Source: Taeniopygia guttata
Lineage: Eukaryota > Chordata > Aves > Passeriformes > Estrildidae
Assembly: GCF_048771995.1 (NCBI RefSeq)
Contig: NC_133030.1
Location: forward strand, 11,548,001 to 11,612,000
DNA length: 64,000 nt
Direction: 5' to 3'
The first letter of the stretch is position 1. The number at the start of each line of letters is the position of its first letter. The position numbers and the translations under genes were made by a program. This document shows, piece after piece, positions 33,801 to 46,186 of this stretch. The notes beneath the pieces are model-generated. The model did not search any database and was not told the origin of the DNA. It worked only from the letters and a program-made list of their open reading frames with translations.

Positions 33801-35726
33801 CATGAGTGGATAAATGATGGACAAGCTCGCTGGGCCGTGGATGAGCAGCGCAGTGAAGGCTGGAAGCCCGGCCGTGGGGGCAGCAGAGCCCCAGCCAGGC
33901 CTCCCCCACGGAATGGGAATAATTATCCCGGTGGCGACTGAGTATCCTCTGGATATTTTAATTACGGAGGGAGCATCCGTCGTGTGGGAGAGCCGCTCGG
34001 CGCCACATTTTCCAGCAGTTCCAAGGGACATTCCCGCCATGGCCAGCACTGTTTGCCCTCGGCACATCCTCCCTGTTTGCTCTGCGTGCCTCCGGCCCTT
34101 CGGAGCTGCTGGAGTTTTCCATGTCTGTGGCACGCCAGCGTGTCCCTGGGCGGGCCCAAGGTGTGGTGGCTCCCAAAGAAGGCACGTGGGGAATTTTAGG
34201 GTCTTCCAGTTAGAGCCTGAAACACCAGGAATGTGGGTGGAGAGCTTGGGATGCTCCTGCACAGAGCTGGGAGATCACCCATCCAGCCCTGGAGCGGCAC
34301 TCTCTATCCAAGGAATTTATTCCTGCTCCCCTACCAGGCAGAAAAGTATTAAAAGAGCAAAAGAATTGGAACCAGGAACATGGATTATAATTCATGTGGA
34401 ATGCTGGGCATGGAGAGATATGAGCCAGGGTGGGTGACCATGAGGGATGTCACATATTCCCTGTCCTCCTACCACCTCATCCCTACTCCATGGTGCCACA
34501 TGATCCAGTCTGAGGTGCATATAACCCTCAGCTTACCAATGCTCCTTGTCTTTTTGGGATAATTTTGGCTATAAACTCTCCTGGCTGAGCTCTCTGAATC
34601 CTGGAGGCCGCTGCCTTCCCAGTGTTAGGCATCCCTGGCTCCACAGGGATGCCCTGGCTGTTGGAACAGCGAGGGAAGCTCTGGGCCCTCTGGCATCACC
34701 AGGGTGCCCAGAAAGCTCCGAGGAAAGCCGGGAAAGGCGGCGGGTGGAGGCTGAAGGTTGCAGCGTGGACTTTGCCCCTGGGAGCAGCTCGGCAGGTGAG
34801 ACGGGATCTGAGGCTGGGCCGCAGGATCCTTCCTGCTGGCTCCGAGCCCGCGGCAGCCACGGGATGCAGGAGAACCCCAGGTGGAACCAGGACAATCTGC
34901 AGTGGCTTTGGGCTAGGGATGCATGGATCCTGCCTCCCAAAATCCTGCGGAGGCAGGAGGGTTTGTCCTTCCTGGCAGCTCAAAGCCGGGTCGCGCCGGG
35001 GTCCTTGTCCGCAGCCAATTTGGGATCAGGTTTCGATCGATGGAGTCGCTCCAGCCCCGCTGCCCTGACTCAGCAGGGCCTGACTCCCAGAGTCCCCGCT
35101 GTGCCTTTGGATCCTGACTGGGAAGGCCGGAATCAGCCAGGAAAGAGTTTGGGAGCGATTGGTGCTCCCAGCGCGAGGAATGCTGTCCCAGGGGAAGCTG
35201 GGAATGATGACACAGGGTGTCTGGATGATCCCACTCTGCATTCCCGGTGTTGCCAGGGAAATAGCCATGCTGGGACACAGCCTGGGAGTGGTTCCCCCCT
35301 CCTTGAAATCCTGTTGAACCCCATCCTCCCACCCGCTGCTTTCCCAGCCCTTCAGCACCGGCCTTGGATCATCTTTTTTTCATGAGCGCCGGCGGTCGAT
35401 GCCTGGGAAAGGCAGAGCTGGAAGAAGCTGCCCTTGGACACTCTGACCAGAGAAGGAACAGCGCAGGCACTGCCCTTTCCCTGCCCATTCCAAAGTGCTC
35501 TGGCGCTGCCAACATGGAGCCAGGAGCTCTCAGTGCATCCGAAACCACCGCTCTCCGCATCCTGATGGTGGATAATTTGTGGAGCACGGCTCCGTAATGA
35601 GCGGTGACCTCTATTAGCCGAGCTCTCTGGCTCCTCAGGAGTTCCCAAAGTGCCTCTCCGGGGTTTATTTTGGAGGATTGAAAGGCCAAGTCACTGTACA
35701 ATTAGGGATAAATAGTTCTTGCATCA

Positions 35727-35731
35727 GATGG

Positions 35732-35767
<36 letters not shown>

Positions 35768-35791
35768 ATGGATGGATGGACAGATGGATGA
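35727..35791. repeat. (GATG)n microsatellite
   Basis: About 16 GATG units with two single-base interruptions. Confidence 0.93.
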
Positions 35792-36768
35792 TGAGCAATT
35801 TCGGTTCTCATGGCTGTGAGGGCAGGGATGAGGTCAGTGGGATCAGGAAAAATCAGATAGAGACAGAAAATGAAGGATTTGCCTGAAATTCAGACAGGAA
35901 AGGGCTGGAGAGAGACATTCCTGTTGCACCCATTCCCCTCACCAGCAGCTCCATGGATTTCTCCCACACCTGGGAAACTTTACGCAGCCACCTCGGACAA
36001 GTTGCCTCCCAATACACATTTTGGGGTGAACCCTCCGTCCAAAGCCTTGGGAGAGGCCTGGATTTTCCCTCTGAAGGCAGCAGGAGGGTGGGCAGAAGTA
36101 GCCCGGAGGAAAAAAATCTCGGGAAAAGATCCCATCTGGAAACAGGATCCCATGGTCCCAGGGTGATGCCAAGATATGGCCATGCCCAATCCTTATCCAG
36201 TGGGCACCGAAACCTGGCACATGGCAGAAGATCCCACAGAACCCATCAGCTCAGGCTGGGTAGGGAGATGGGATGAACGCTGCTTGAATACCCCAAAAAA
36301 CTGTGGCTGCACAAAGGACTCCAGGAAAACCAAGAATGTCAGGAATTCATGGCAAGTCAGGGGTGGAGGAGCGCAGGAAGGCGATGGCACAGGGGTGATG
36401 ATCCATGGCCAGCGCTGCCACATCCGCTTGTTATCCAAACATCTCCATCCTGCTGCAGGCGCCAGAGCAAAGTCCAGGACAGCCCCACGAGTGCTGCAGC
36501 AAATCCGGCTGGAAAAGCCTCCAGCACCTGCCTGTGATGGATACAAAAAGGCAGGATCAGAGGGGTGGGAGAAGCAAGGAGGAGGGAGGCTGATCCCATG
36601 CCAGCTACGGGAAGAGCCAAGGTGGGAACCCGCCTGACATCCCGGCCTGGAGATAAACAGCTGCTTGTGGAGGCACTTAATGGCTGGGAGAAGGGATTTA
36701 ATGGCTAAGGATTGTTGGGAACAGCTTGTGCCAAGCCCCTCTAACAGCTCCCATCTAATCAGGGACAG

Positions 36769-36815
36769 AGATGAGCCTTAAGGTCTCTTCCAACCCCAAC
36801 CATTCTGGGATTCCA
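36769..36815 (+). mobile_element. CR1 LINE fragment, 3' end
   Basis: Tail phrase CCTTAAGGTCTCTTCCAACC with CCATTCTGGGATTCC, plus orientation. It faces the next fragment tail to tail, about 55 bases away. Confidence 0.8.
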
Positions 36816-36871
36816 GGATCTTCAGCTGCTTGGGAAAGGGCCAGTTGCTCAGTGTGAGCACCACAGCTGAA

Positions 36872-37115
36872 GATCATGGAATTCTGGAATGGTTGGGGTG
36901 AAGAGGGTCTTTAATGTCATCTCATTCCAGCCCCCTGCCATGGGCAGGAATACCTTTCACTTGTTCCAAGCCACATCTAGCCTGGCATTGGACACTTCCA
37001 GGGATGGGGCAGCCACAGCTTCTCTGAGCAACCTGTGCCAGGGCCTCCCACAATCTCACAGGGCAACAGAAACTTCATCCAATCCTCTCTGCCAAAAAGA
37101 GGTCACACAGCAATC
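36872..37115 (-). mobile_element. CR1 LINE fragment
   Basis: Reverse-oriented CR1 3' region, recognised by GGAATGGTTGGGGTGAAG and by AGGGATGGGGCAGCCACAGC, which is the complement of the common CR1 text. Confidence 0.88.
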
Positions 37116-38177
37116 CCAATCCCAATCCCATCTGATCCCTCCTCAACACCATCACCAGAGCCTCTGGCACCCGATTTAGTGGGATGGGAGGATTTGTGTC
37201 CTGCAGTGGGAGAGGGGCCACTGGAAAAGGCTCCTTGGGACAGGCTGGTCCTGCTCCATACCGAGTCCCCAGTGCTCAGCCCTGATCCAAACACAGCAGC
37301 CATCCCAGGAATGCTGTGTTGGGTAGGGAGAGCTCCGGCTCCGTGCCAGCTGCTGACAGATGTTGGCACTATCAGCTCCCTGCACGCTTCCAGCAGCCCG
37401 CGGCTCCGGAGTCACGCACCGCTGCCGGTCCCCTCCCGCTCCCGCGCTCCCTGAGGCCGGGAGCAGATGTCCGGCACCGGCCACCTCCGGCACGCTCCAC
37501 AAATTCCCAGCTTCTGGCACGGAGAGCGCCAGATGGGCTTCCCGATGCTCCAGCACAGTGCGGGAAAGCAATTCCTGCACGGCAGGGATCGCCGGGATGC
37601 TGAACCCGCTCTCCTGCCCCTACCCGTTATTCCCACATGGATATGGAGACGTTCCGAGCCACAGCAGGCTGTCTGAATTCCCAAAAAGGATTTGGAAGGC
37701 AGCAGGATCCCGCCAGCGCTGTCGAGCACCTGCTGCCTTCCCTGGATGTGTGATCCTTGTGGGTATTTTGGGAACGGGCCATTTCATTGCCTGGATGAGG
37801 ACTTGCAGCGCTCCAGCGGCGCCTGTCGCTCTTCCTGATTCCTCTCCAAGAGCTGGGAAGGAGAGGGAAGTGTTGGTGTTCCAGAGGCTCCAGAGCCATC
37901 CCTGTGGCTGGGGTGTGTCCGTGATGTTCGACGGGGGCTTTATCGGGAAGGTGAGACATGAGCTGGAGGAGGACATTGGGAGGCATTAGCCGAGTGGGAG
38001 AATTTGCTATTCCCTGCTTTCCTGCAGGGAATTCTCTGGGCATGGAGGCACTCCAGGGTCGGATGGGAAGAGTTGGGACAGTGCCAGCACTTAATTGGGC
38101 ACTGCTGGGTCTTGACCTTGTTAGTCACCTCTGCCCATATTGGAAGGAATTCTTCCCAGGGGAGTGGGAGTGGGAGA

Positions 38178-38283
38178 GGGATGGGATGGGATGGGATGGG
38201 ATGGGATGGGATGGGATGGGATGGGATGGGATGGGATGGGATGGGATGGGATGGGATGGGATGGGATGGGATGGGATGGGATG
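38178..38283. repeat. Perfect (GGGAT)n pentanucleotide array
   Basis: About 21 uninterrupted GGGAT units, preceded by imperfect GGGAGTGGGA variants. Its purity suggests recent growth and length polymorphism. Confidence 0.96.
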
Positions 38284-39244
38284 TCTGTGCCCATCTAAGG
38301 AGCCCCAAATGGCGCTTTCCCATCCACTGCTGATATTTTGGGTTTCCAAGTGTGGATGAGCTCCCACGCCCTTGTGTCCAGCAGGAACACACCCAGGGCA
38401 GGTTATTCCAATTGGGAAGTGCAGAGGGAAGCACTGGTGCTGAGCACAGCCTTGCTGGGCTCCAGGGAGTCTCCCCATCCCAGGGGGCTGTGGGAAGGAA
38501 GCAGGAGGATGGCACATCCCACAATCCCAGCCTGACTTTCCTCCAGGAACAGGAAAGGCTCCTCTTCCCCTTCCTTCCAGTCTCATCCTGAGTGTCTCAC
38601 CCTTTCTGGGCCCCATCCTGCTCCGGGGAACTCCTCCCCGCGTGATTCATCCCGCCGGGATCCCCCTCCTCAGCCGAGTGTCACCGGCTGACGCAAATCC
38701 TCCCACCCCAATCCCAGGTGCCGGATTTAGAACGGCTCCACCGCGGTGCCAGGGAGGATCCAACAACCCGGCTGCCAGCAGGAATGGGATGGGGATCCAT
38801 CCTGGAGGAGCTGGAAGTGCAAATCCCAGGGAGGGGTGTGATGGTTAGGGCTGGACAGGAGTGGGAATGTGGGCGCCCATCTTGGAGATACTCCCACTTC
38901 CCTCATGCCGACACTTCCACCAGGGATGAGATGGGATATGGGCTGGGATGGGAAGGGAAAGGATGGGAAAGAATAAGATAGGATGAGAAGGAATGGGAAA
39001 GAATGGGATGGGCCACTATCCCAGCACACAGGAGACATCCATGTGGAAGCCCCAGGGCAGCAGCACAAGGCAGGAGGAGCTGGAGCAGCTTCTGGAGAAC
39101 TCTGGTAAAATCCCATTCTGAATCCAGCCCTTCCTGAGTGGTTTTCCACAGGGACGAGGTGAGGTGGGAGAATGGAGCTGGGGAATGGAATCCCTGGAAT
39201 GCAGCCCTGGGAATGGGTGTGAAGGGCCAAGGGGAACCAATGGC

Positions 39245-39530
39245 ACCAGGAGCACTGGGACATGCTGGGATGGGAGCATGAGGAACTCTGGGGTGCACTG
39301 GGATAGACAGGACTATTGGGATGCACTGGAAACATCAGGATCCCTGGGAAGAGCACCAGGATGCACCAGGAGCACTGGGAACAGAAGAAACACTGGAATG
39401 CACCGCGAGCATTGGGATGCATTGGAATGGGTCCCTTCGAAGCACAGGGATGCTCCAGGAGCGCTGGGATGGCTGGGAAGAGGGAGCACCGGGACGCAGC
39501 GGGATGCGCCGGTAGCCCCGGGATGCGGCG
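39245..39530. repeat. Degenerate GGGATGCACTGG-type tandem region
   Basis: Phrases like GGAGCACTGGGA, GGGATGCACTGG and GGGATGCATTGG recur at irregular 20- to 35-base spacing. Likely an old, decayed minisatellite. Confidence 0.55.
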
Positions 39531-41484
39531 GTGCGGTCTGAAAGCTCCTCCTCGTGGCTCCCGGGGAGAACTACCGGGAGAGGCCCGGGATACACGGGAG
39601 AGCCCCGGTGCACGGCCCGGGCCGAGGCGCCGGGGCACGGAGCGTCCCAGCATCCCGGGAAACATGGGGAGACGGGAATTCCGGGATGGAACGGATCTCC
39701 CCGTTCCCACAAGCAGCCGGGATGGGACGGGGCCGCATCCCGGCTCAACTGCCATGGGAACGCCACCAGCGGGGACCACTGTCCGCACAGAGCCACCGAC
39801 CATCCCGGAAAATCCCGGAGCGCCGCCGGGATGGGGGGATTCTGGGAAGGATTGATGTTAACGCATGGAATGTGATTTCAGGCCACGGTCCTGTCTGATC
39901 CAAGTGTGGGAGAGAGGCGGGAGTGGAAAATCACTTCTGCTGCGAGCAGCAATTCCTTTATTTTTCCTTTTGCTGGCAAAGGTATTGAAAATGAGAGGGA
40001 GAGAGGAGGAATGGGAACATCCAGGACCCTCAGGGCAGCTGCAGCTGCGCTTCCAGAGAGCTTTCCATGGATGGTCAAATGGATTGCACCGGGTCCCCAG
40101 CCCAGCAGCTTGCTGGTACTCCATGGGAGATGTCCCTAAAGTGGTGGGAATATCAGGAATCCCTCTTAGGGAGCAGGGCCTGGCAGTATCAGAGGGATGC
40201 CTGGAAGGGAGGGAGGAGGTGTGGGATTGGGGTAATTTTTGGAGCCAATTGTGGGGTTGTGCTTCGCTCATCACCTTTCGTACCTGATCCAAGTGCGATG
40301 TGCCACCATTGGGATCTCTCCCAGCTCTGTTATTTGGGAAAGGGTCCCACCCCCATTCCATATTGTGCCCTCCAGTCAGAGCTCCACAAGGAAAAATCAA
40401 TACCTGACTTCCAAAAAAAGCAGCTGCTGGTGGCTTTTTATAGCAACCTGTCCCATTTGCATCCTCCCTCAGCCCAGGCCCAGGGAGCCCGACCTCTGGC
40501 TAAATTAGCTGTGCATTCCCAAGGGAAACAGCCTTGGAAAAGCAGGAAGGGAGCTTGGCTGTGCTGGAATATTCTACCGCAGTCACCCCATCCATTGTTC
40601 CTTGCTGACCATGGTTTCCACAAGGAGGAAACTCCCTGATGGGATTGTCCTGGTCCTGGAGCACTTCTGGGCAGTGGGATGGGGTGGCTGCCAGCAGTCC
40701 CAGCCCGTCCTTCTCTTGGGATTGCTTCCCAAAGGGAAAAAGGGATGTGGGAAGGAGGAGAATCTAGGGCTGCCCCAAACAGGGAGCTCATACAAAGAGC
40801 AGAGAGAGGGATGGCCAGAGAAACCCTGGGATGGGGAGATACTGACCCTCCTCCCCTGCAGAAATCCCACTCCTGTTCCATGGATTACAGAGGTGCCGAG
40901 GCAGGCGAGCAGAGCACAGGGAATATTTAGGTCACGGTAAATGAGCTCCCTCATTAGAGCCTCTGGAGCTGCACCCACGCGGGGCTGGGGTGCGGGAATC
41001 GGGAAGGGGATTTGGACACCCCTGAGTGGGAGGGGAAGATGGATGGGCCCATTATCCCCAGGAAACTGAGGAGGTGGAAGGCATGGCATTGTCAGGTTTG
41101 GATGGACAGGCCAGAAACAGTGGGAGGCTCCCAAAACCACTTTTTATTCCTGAGATGTTGGGGTTCTGCCCTCCCTGCTCATCCCAGGTGCTGCCCATTA
41201 GCCTCACAGCTGGAGCAGAGGAGGGATAAAAGGGGAATTAGGGGGGGGTGCCACCCCTTTGGAAGTCCTGGTGGGCTCCTTGCTGTGCTGGTGGGATGGA
41301 TGTGGGCTCGGGCTCTGAAGCTGTTGGAAGTGCTTTGGGAGAAGGTGGGTTACTTCCAGGATTGTGTCTGGAGCACAGGGGTGGGGTGGGCCCTGGGGAT
41401 GGGCCAGGATTTTTCCTCCATTTTCTTCCCATGTAAATTTTTCCCTGGCATGGCCAGCAGTTTCAGGGAGGGGATTATCTCCCT

Positions 41485-41980
41485 CTCTCCTTCTCTGGTG
41501 AGATCCCACCTGGAATGCCATGTCCAGCTCTGGGGTCCTCACTATAAGGAGGATGTGGAGCTGCTGGAGAGAGGCCATGGAGATGCCAGAGGGATGGACA
41601 TAGGCTGGGTGAGTTGGAAATGTCCAGCCTGGAGAAGGGAATGCTCGAGGGAGCCCATAGAACCCCTTCCAGTGCCTAAAGTGTCTCTAAGAGCTGGAGA
41701 GGGACTTTGGAGTGACAGGACAAGGGGGAATGTGCTCCACAGCCAGAGCACCTGTATAGATTGGAGATTGGAAAGGAATTTTTCCTTGTGAGGGTGGTGA
41801 GGCCCTGGAATGGATTTCCCAGAGGAGCTGTGGCTGTCCCATCCTTAGAAGTGTCTAAGGCCAGGCTGGACAAGACTTGGAGCAACTTGGGCTAGTGGAA
41901 AGTGTCCCTGCCAGTGGCAGAGGGTGGCACTGGATGAGATTTAAGGTCCCTCCCAACCCAAACCACTCCATGATTCCCTG
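41485..41980 (+). mobile_element. CR1 LINE fragment, longest in the window
   Basis: About 500 bases of CR1 3' part, from GTGAGATCCCACCTGGAATG through CCTGGAGAAGGGAATGCTCG to the tail TTAAGGTCCCTCCCAACCCA. 5'-truncated, as is usual for CR1. Confidence 0.92.
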
Positions 41981-42375
41981 GCTCTGGTATCCCCCAGGCC
42001 TCTGTCAAGGAGAAGAATGCAGCTGGCAGAATCAGGGATGCTCCCCCATAACTGGGAGTTGTGTGTCAGGAATTGCTGCCTGATCCAGAGTGCAACCAGC
42101 ACCAAGAGCCTTCCTGAGATGAGTCAGTGTCCCTGAAAACCAGGCTGGTGATCCAGCAAAAATCATTTCAAGGAGAGACTCCTGTAAAGCTCTGCTCTGC
42201 ATCGGTGGTGCCATTCCCTGGAGCTGCCTGCTCCAGCCCAGCCTCTCCCTGATCCATGGCTGCTCCAGGGGGCTCCAAGGTGTGTCCTCACCGTGTCCAG
42301 CAGCAGAGAGAGCTCTCCCAGCTTCTCCTGTCACCTCATGCCTATTCCACGTCCCAAGCTGGTGGCACTTCTGTT

Positions 42376-42590
42376 GGAATAATCCTGGAATGGTTTGGGA
42401 AGGGACTTTAAATATCATCTCCTTCCACCCCCAACCCCACTATCACAGGTTGCTCCAAGCCCCATCCAGGCTGGCCTTGGAAACTTCCAGGGATCCAGGG
42501 ACAGCCACAACTTCTCTGGGCATCCTGCGCCAGGGCCTCCCCACCCTCACAGGGAGGGATTTCTTCCCAATATCCCATCTAAATCCACCT
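42376..42590 (-). mobile_element. CR1 LINE fragment
   Basis: Reverse orientation; starts with CTGGAATGGTTTGGGAAGGG and ends near TTCTTCCCAATATCCCATC. A T run of eleven follows directly. Confidence 0.88.
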
Positions 42591-43887
42591 TTTTTTTTTT
42601 GGTTTAAAATAATTCCTGCCTGACTTTCCACTGCTGCATGCCTCAGGAATGCCTGTAGTAGGGATGTGCTGGGATGAGTGGGAAGCAGCACCGGGCAGTG
42701 ACTGTGCGTAATTGGTGTCACCGCGAGCAGCTGATGCTGCTGATTTTGGGATGAGTAATTCCAGCAGCTTAATTTGGGAAATCAGGCTCTTTGTGTCTTG
42801 CCGGGCTCATTTGCAGGACAGCCCTGGCACAGCCGGAGTCGCCGTGCCAGCAGCCGGACATCTGGAATGCCGGCGTGTCCCTGGCTCTGTGCCTGCCAGG
42901 GGTGGACATGCCACAAATCCTTGGCCCTCTTCCCCCAAAAAGGGAATTTGCTGCCTGAGGGGAAGGGGAACCCTCATTAGCATCTGGCAGGAGAGACAGA
43001 GGACATGGAATTCCTTGTGGATGCAGAGGAAAGCAAAGGGTTTAAAAAGTTTGGGAGAGCATCCTTGGGTTTTTTAGGGTCTGTGTTTAGTGTTGTCCAT
43101 GACTGTGGGATCAGCCTCTCCTGGAATACTTAGTCTGACTTTTAAGGCAATTTTGTTCCTGGGAGATGTTCAGTGTCCTGGGATGAGGGACTTCAGCTTT
43201 GTGTCCTACTTGGAAGCGGCCTGGGTGCCACAAATCCATCTGGCCTTGCTCCCACAGATTCCACCAGTCAGGTGGGGGTGGGACAAGGATGTGTCCATGG
43301 GCTTTGTTCCCTTGGCTCCCGGGCTGCAGGAGTGTCGGAATCCTCCTTACCTGGAGGTGGATGCTCCCCTTCAACCCTTGCCACCAATCCCTGGGCATTC
43401 CCACTCTGTGGGAATTGAATTGGAGCTGCTGGCAAAGAGGAGGGGGTGTGACCCTCTGAAAAACTCCTCGTTGCTGTGAGGGACTGGGACAATCTGTGCT
43501 TGGTGACATCTCCAAATACTGGGATCACTGGAAGGGACAACCTGGAGAGTGGCCAGCCTTGGGACAGCCCATCCATGCTGCTGTATTCCACATCTTCCTG
43601 GCTTCTCCAGGCACCTGTTTGTTTGTGTGGGTTCATCTCAACAGCAGCCAATGGCAGCTTGGCACAGAATCTGGGAGCTGCTGCTCCGAGCAGTTCCTTG
43701 GAATGTGGCTTCAAGGTGGAGCTGCCCACACAGCCAGCAGAATGGGCTGGAAGAGCAACTCCCAGCTGGCACTGGCACGTCTCCTCATCTTCTCCCCTTC
43801 CTGGGAATCTCTGGTGGCCCAAAGGAAGTCCAAAGGGTGATGGTGGCATGTCCAGTGTCCTTCCATCCTTCTGTGGAGCATCAGCTG

Positions 43888-44068
43888 CCTTGGAATGTTT
43901 CCCAGAGAAGCTGTGAGTGCTCCATCCCTCGAAATGCTCTAGGCCAGGTTGAAGAAAGCTTGGGGCAAACTGGGATAGTGGAAGGTGTCCCTGCCCATGG
44001 CAGGCAGTTGGAATTCAGTCATCTTTAAGGTCCCTTCCAACCTTGTTTTGTGATCCTTAGATTCTGTA
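43888..44068 (+). mobile_element. CR1 LINE fragment
   Basis: Contains CCATGGCAGGCAGTTGGAAT and the tail CTTTAAGGTCCCTTCCAACC. Confidence 0.87.
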
Positions 44069-44454
44069 GTATCCAGGCATTTCCATGTTTTTCATAGCAC
44101 TGGGTGCTCCTGGCAGGGCTGTGGAGGTGCTCTGTGGCTGGAACTGTGTGGTGCCAAGGCAGCTGGAGCAAATTCCTCCTCCTCCTCTTGGCAGCAGGAC
44201 CAGAGCAATCCCGGGGAGTGGATGATCCTGTCCTTGCTGCTCAGGGCTACCCCCAGTTTCTGTAGGATGTGGGATTGCTGGGAATGAGTGCCTAGTGAAG
44301 ATTCCCTGTGGGCTCTTGGTCATTGAATTTTGGGATCTGCAGCTCCTTTTTGGACTGCAGTGGACTTTCCTGGGGGGATTTCAATCCAAGAGATGCCTGC
44401 AAACAGGTGGGAGGAGGGAGACATAATTGTTGCTTCCAGAGCTTTCCCTTCAGA

Positions 44455-44738
44455 GAATCCCATAACAGTTTGGGTTGGAAGGGCAGGGACATATTCCACT
44501 ATCCCAGGTTGCTCCAAACACCAGCCAACCTGGCCTTGGACACTTCCAGGGATGGAGCAGCCACAGTTCCTCTGGGAAATCCATTCCAGGGCCTCACTCC
44601 CCGTACAGGGAAGAATTTTTCCCAATATCTCATCTAACCCGGCCCTCTGGCAGTGAGAAGCCATTCCTGTTGTCCTGTCACTCCAGTTTGTCCAGAGTCC
44701 CTCTCCAGCTCTCTTGGAGACCTTTCAGGTGCTTCCTT
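44455..44738 (-). mobile_element. CR1 LINE fragment
   Basis: Reverse orientation; AGTTTGGGTTGGAAGGGC at the left, then AGGGATGGAGCAGCCACAG and GTCACTCCAGTTTGTCCAGA. Confidence 0.9.
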
Positions 44739-45969
44739 CCCAAGTCCCTGTGTTTTGTGCCCAGTGCCTGGGGACAGCCTGAGGTGGCCAGAGGTTCCCC
44801 AAACTCCCTGCTCTTCCCATTGGATCCCTGAAATCCCAGCCCGGATGAGCACACAGTGCTGCGTGCCTCAGCTTTGGAGCTCCACCACCTTTGCTGCCAA
44901 GGGATTCTTTCCCCTCTTTTGTTCCCAGCTCCTGCTTTCAGAGCCTTGTTTGTGGCCGTCAGGATTTGACAGACTCTTGGCAGGTCTCCCACCCCCATGG
45001 CAGCAGCGATTCCCGCCCTCTCCCCCTTTTCCCTTGCCCTGCCACCGCGGTTGGAGACCTGTTGGGAGGGCTGCGTTTGCCGGGAAATCAACTCCCAGGC
45101 TTTTTTTAGAGCCAGAAAAGCCCTGGCACAGGGATGACAGCAGCAGAAGCCAAAAGGCTCAGATGGTTTTAAATGTCAGGGAGAGGTGTAAACGGATCTG
45201 GGAGACAGCATGTCCAGAGGAGCCATGAGATTTCACAGACAGCAGCTCCAGAGCCAGCATCCTGCGGTTTTCCCTCTCTGGGAGCCCAGCTCTGCCCAGT
45301 CACCGTCCTGGCCCGGCTGGGATTTGCCTGTGGGACGGTGCCGGTGGCCTCTGGAGCAGGGGAGGCCGAAGGGCTGGCGGGGGGAGCGCTGGTGATGGGC
45401 AGAAGCACAAATGTGCCTTGGCTCCCGCTGCCTCCGTGACCTTTTCCGCTCCGGCGTGATCCGTCCTGACGCTCGGAGCGGGGGGAAGGGGAAGTGGTCA
45501 TCTGGGCTTGGCCGCTGTGTGTTTGCCTGCTCGGCCCTGCCACTTCCCAAAAAAAGAGTTTGGAGTCTCTGAGAGTCAGCAAGTTCCTGGTGCCAGCCAT
45601 CTGTCCCATTTCCCTTAGCAACCATCCGTCCTTTTCTCCTTCATTAAGCGTCTGAGGCGGATCCTGCCTGGCAGACCCTCTCTCGTTTCCCTTTTTGCCT
45701 CTCTGGATCATTCCCATCTCCTGTCACTGTGGCACCGAGTCCTGACATCAGAGCACGCTCCTCTCCCAGGAATTCCTGCACAAAGCTTGGACAGGGGCTG
45801 TTTGCTCACTTTCCTGCCTGCTGCTTTTTTCTTTCCAGCATGATCTTTTCCAGTTCCTCTCCTTCAGGAATTGTTCAGGCTGGAAAACGCCTCCAAGATC
45901 GAGTTCAGCCACCCAGACTCTGCCATGGCCACCATTAATCCATGTCCCCAAATGCCACTTTTGCTCAGC

Positions 45970-46186
45970 TTTTAAATCCCTCCAGGAATGGGGACTCCAG
46001 CACTGCCCTGGGCAGCCTGATTCGACCCTTCTGTGAAGGAATTTTCTCTAAAATCCAAAGAGAAATTCCCCTGAGGCAACTTGAGTCTTGTCCCTTGTTC
46101 CCTTCGAGCAGAGCCTGACCCCCATCAGGGAATCATGGAGAGGGAGAAAAGGCCCCCGTGAGCCACCTCTTCTCTGGGTTAAGGTA
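45970..46186 (-). mobile_element. CR1 LINE fragment
   Basis: Reverse orientation of an internal part: CACTGCCCTGGGCAGCCTGA, then GAGCCTGACCCCCATCAGGG and AGCCACCTCTTCTCTGGG. It lacks the extreme 3' end of the element. Confidence 0.82.

Larger units (their letters stand above)
31151..38177. other. Intergenic sequence upstream of SYT7, left part
   Basis: GC content falls visibly to the right of about 31.6 kb. It holds three CR1 fragments, a GATG microsatellite and a small GC-rich patch at 33480-33800. No exon with credible splice sites was found. It could also be intron of an alternative upstream SYT7 promoter. Confidence 0.5.
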
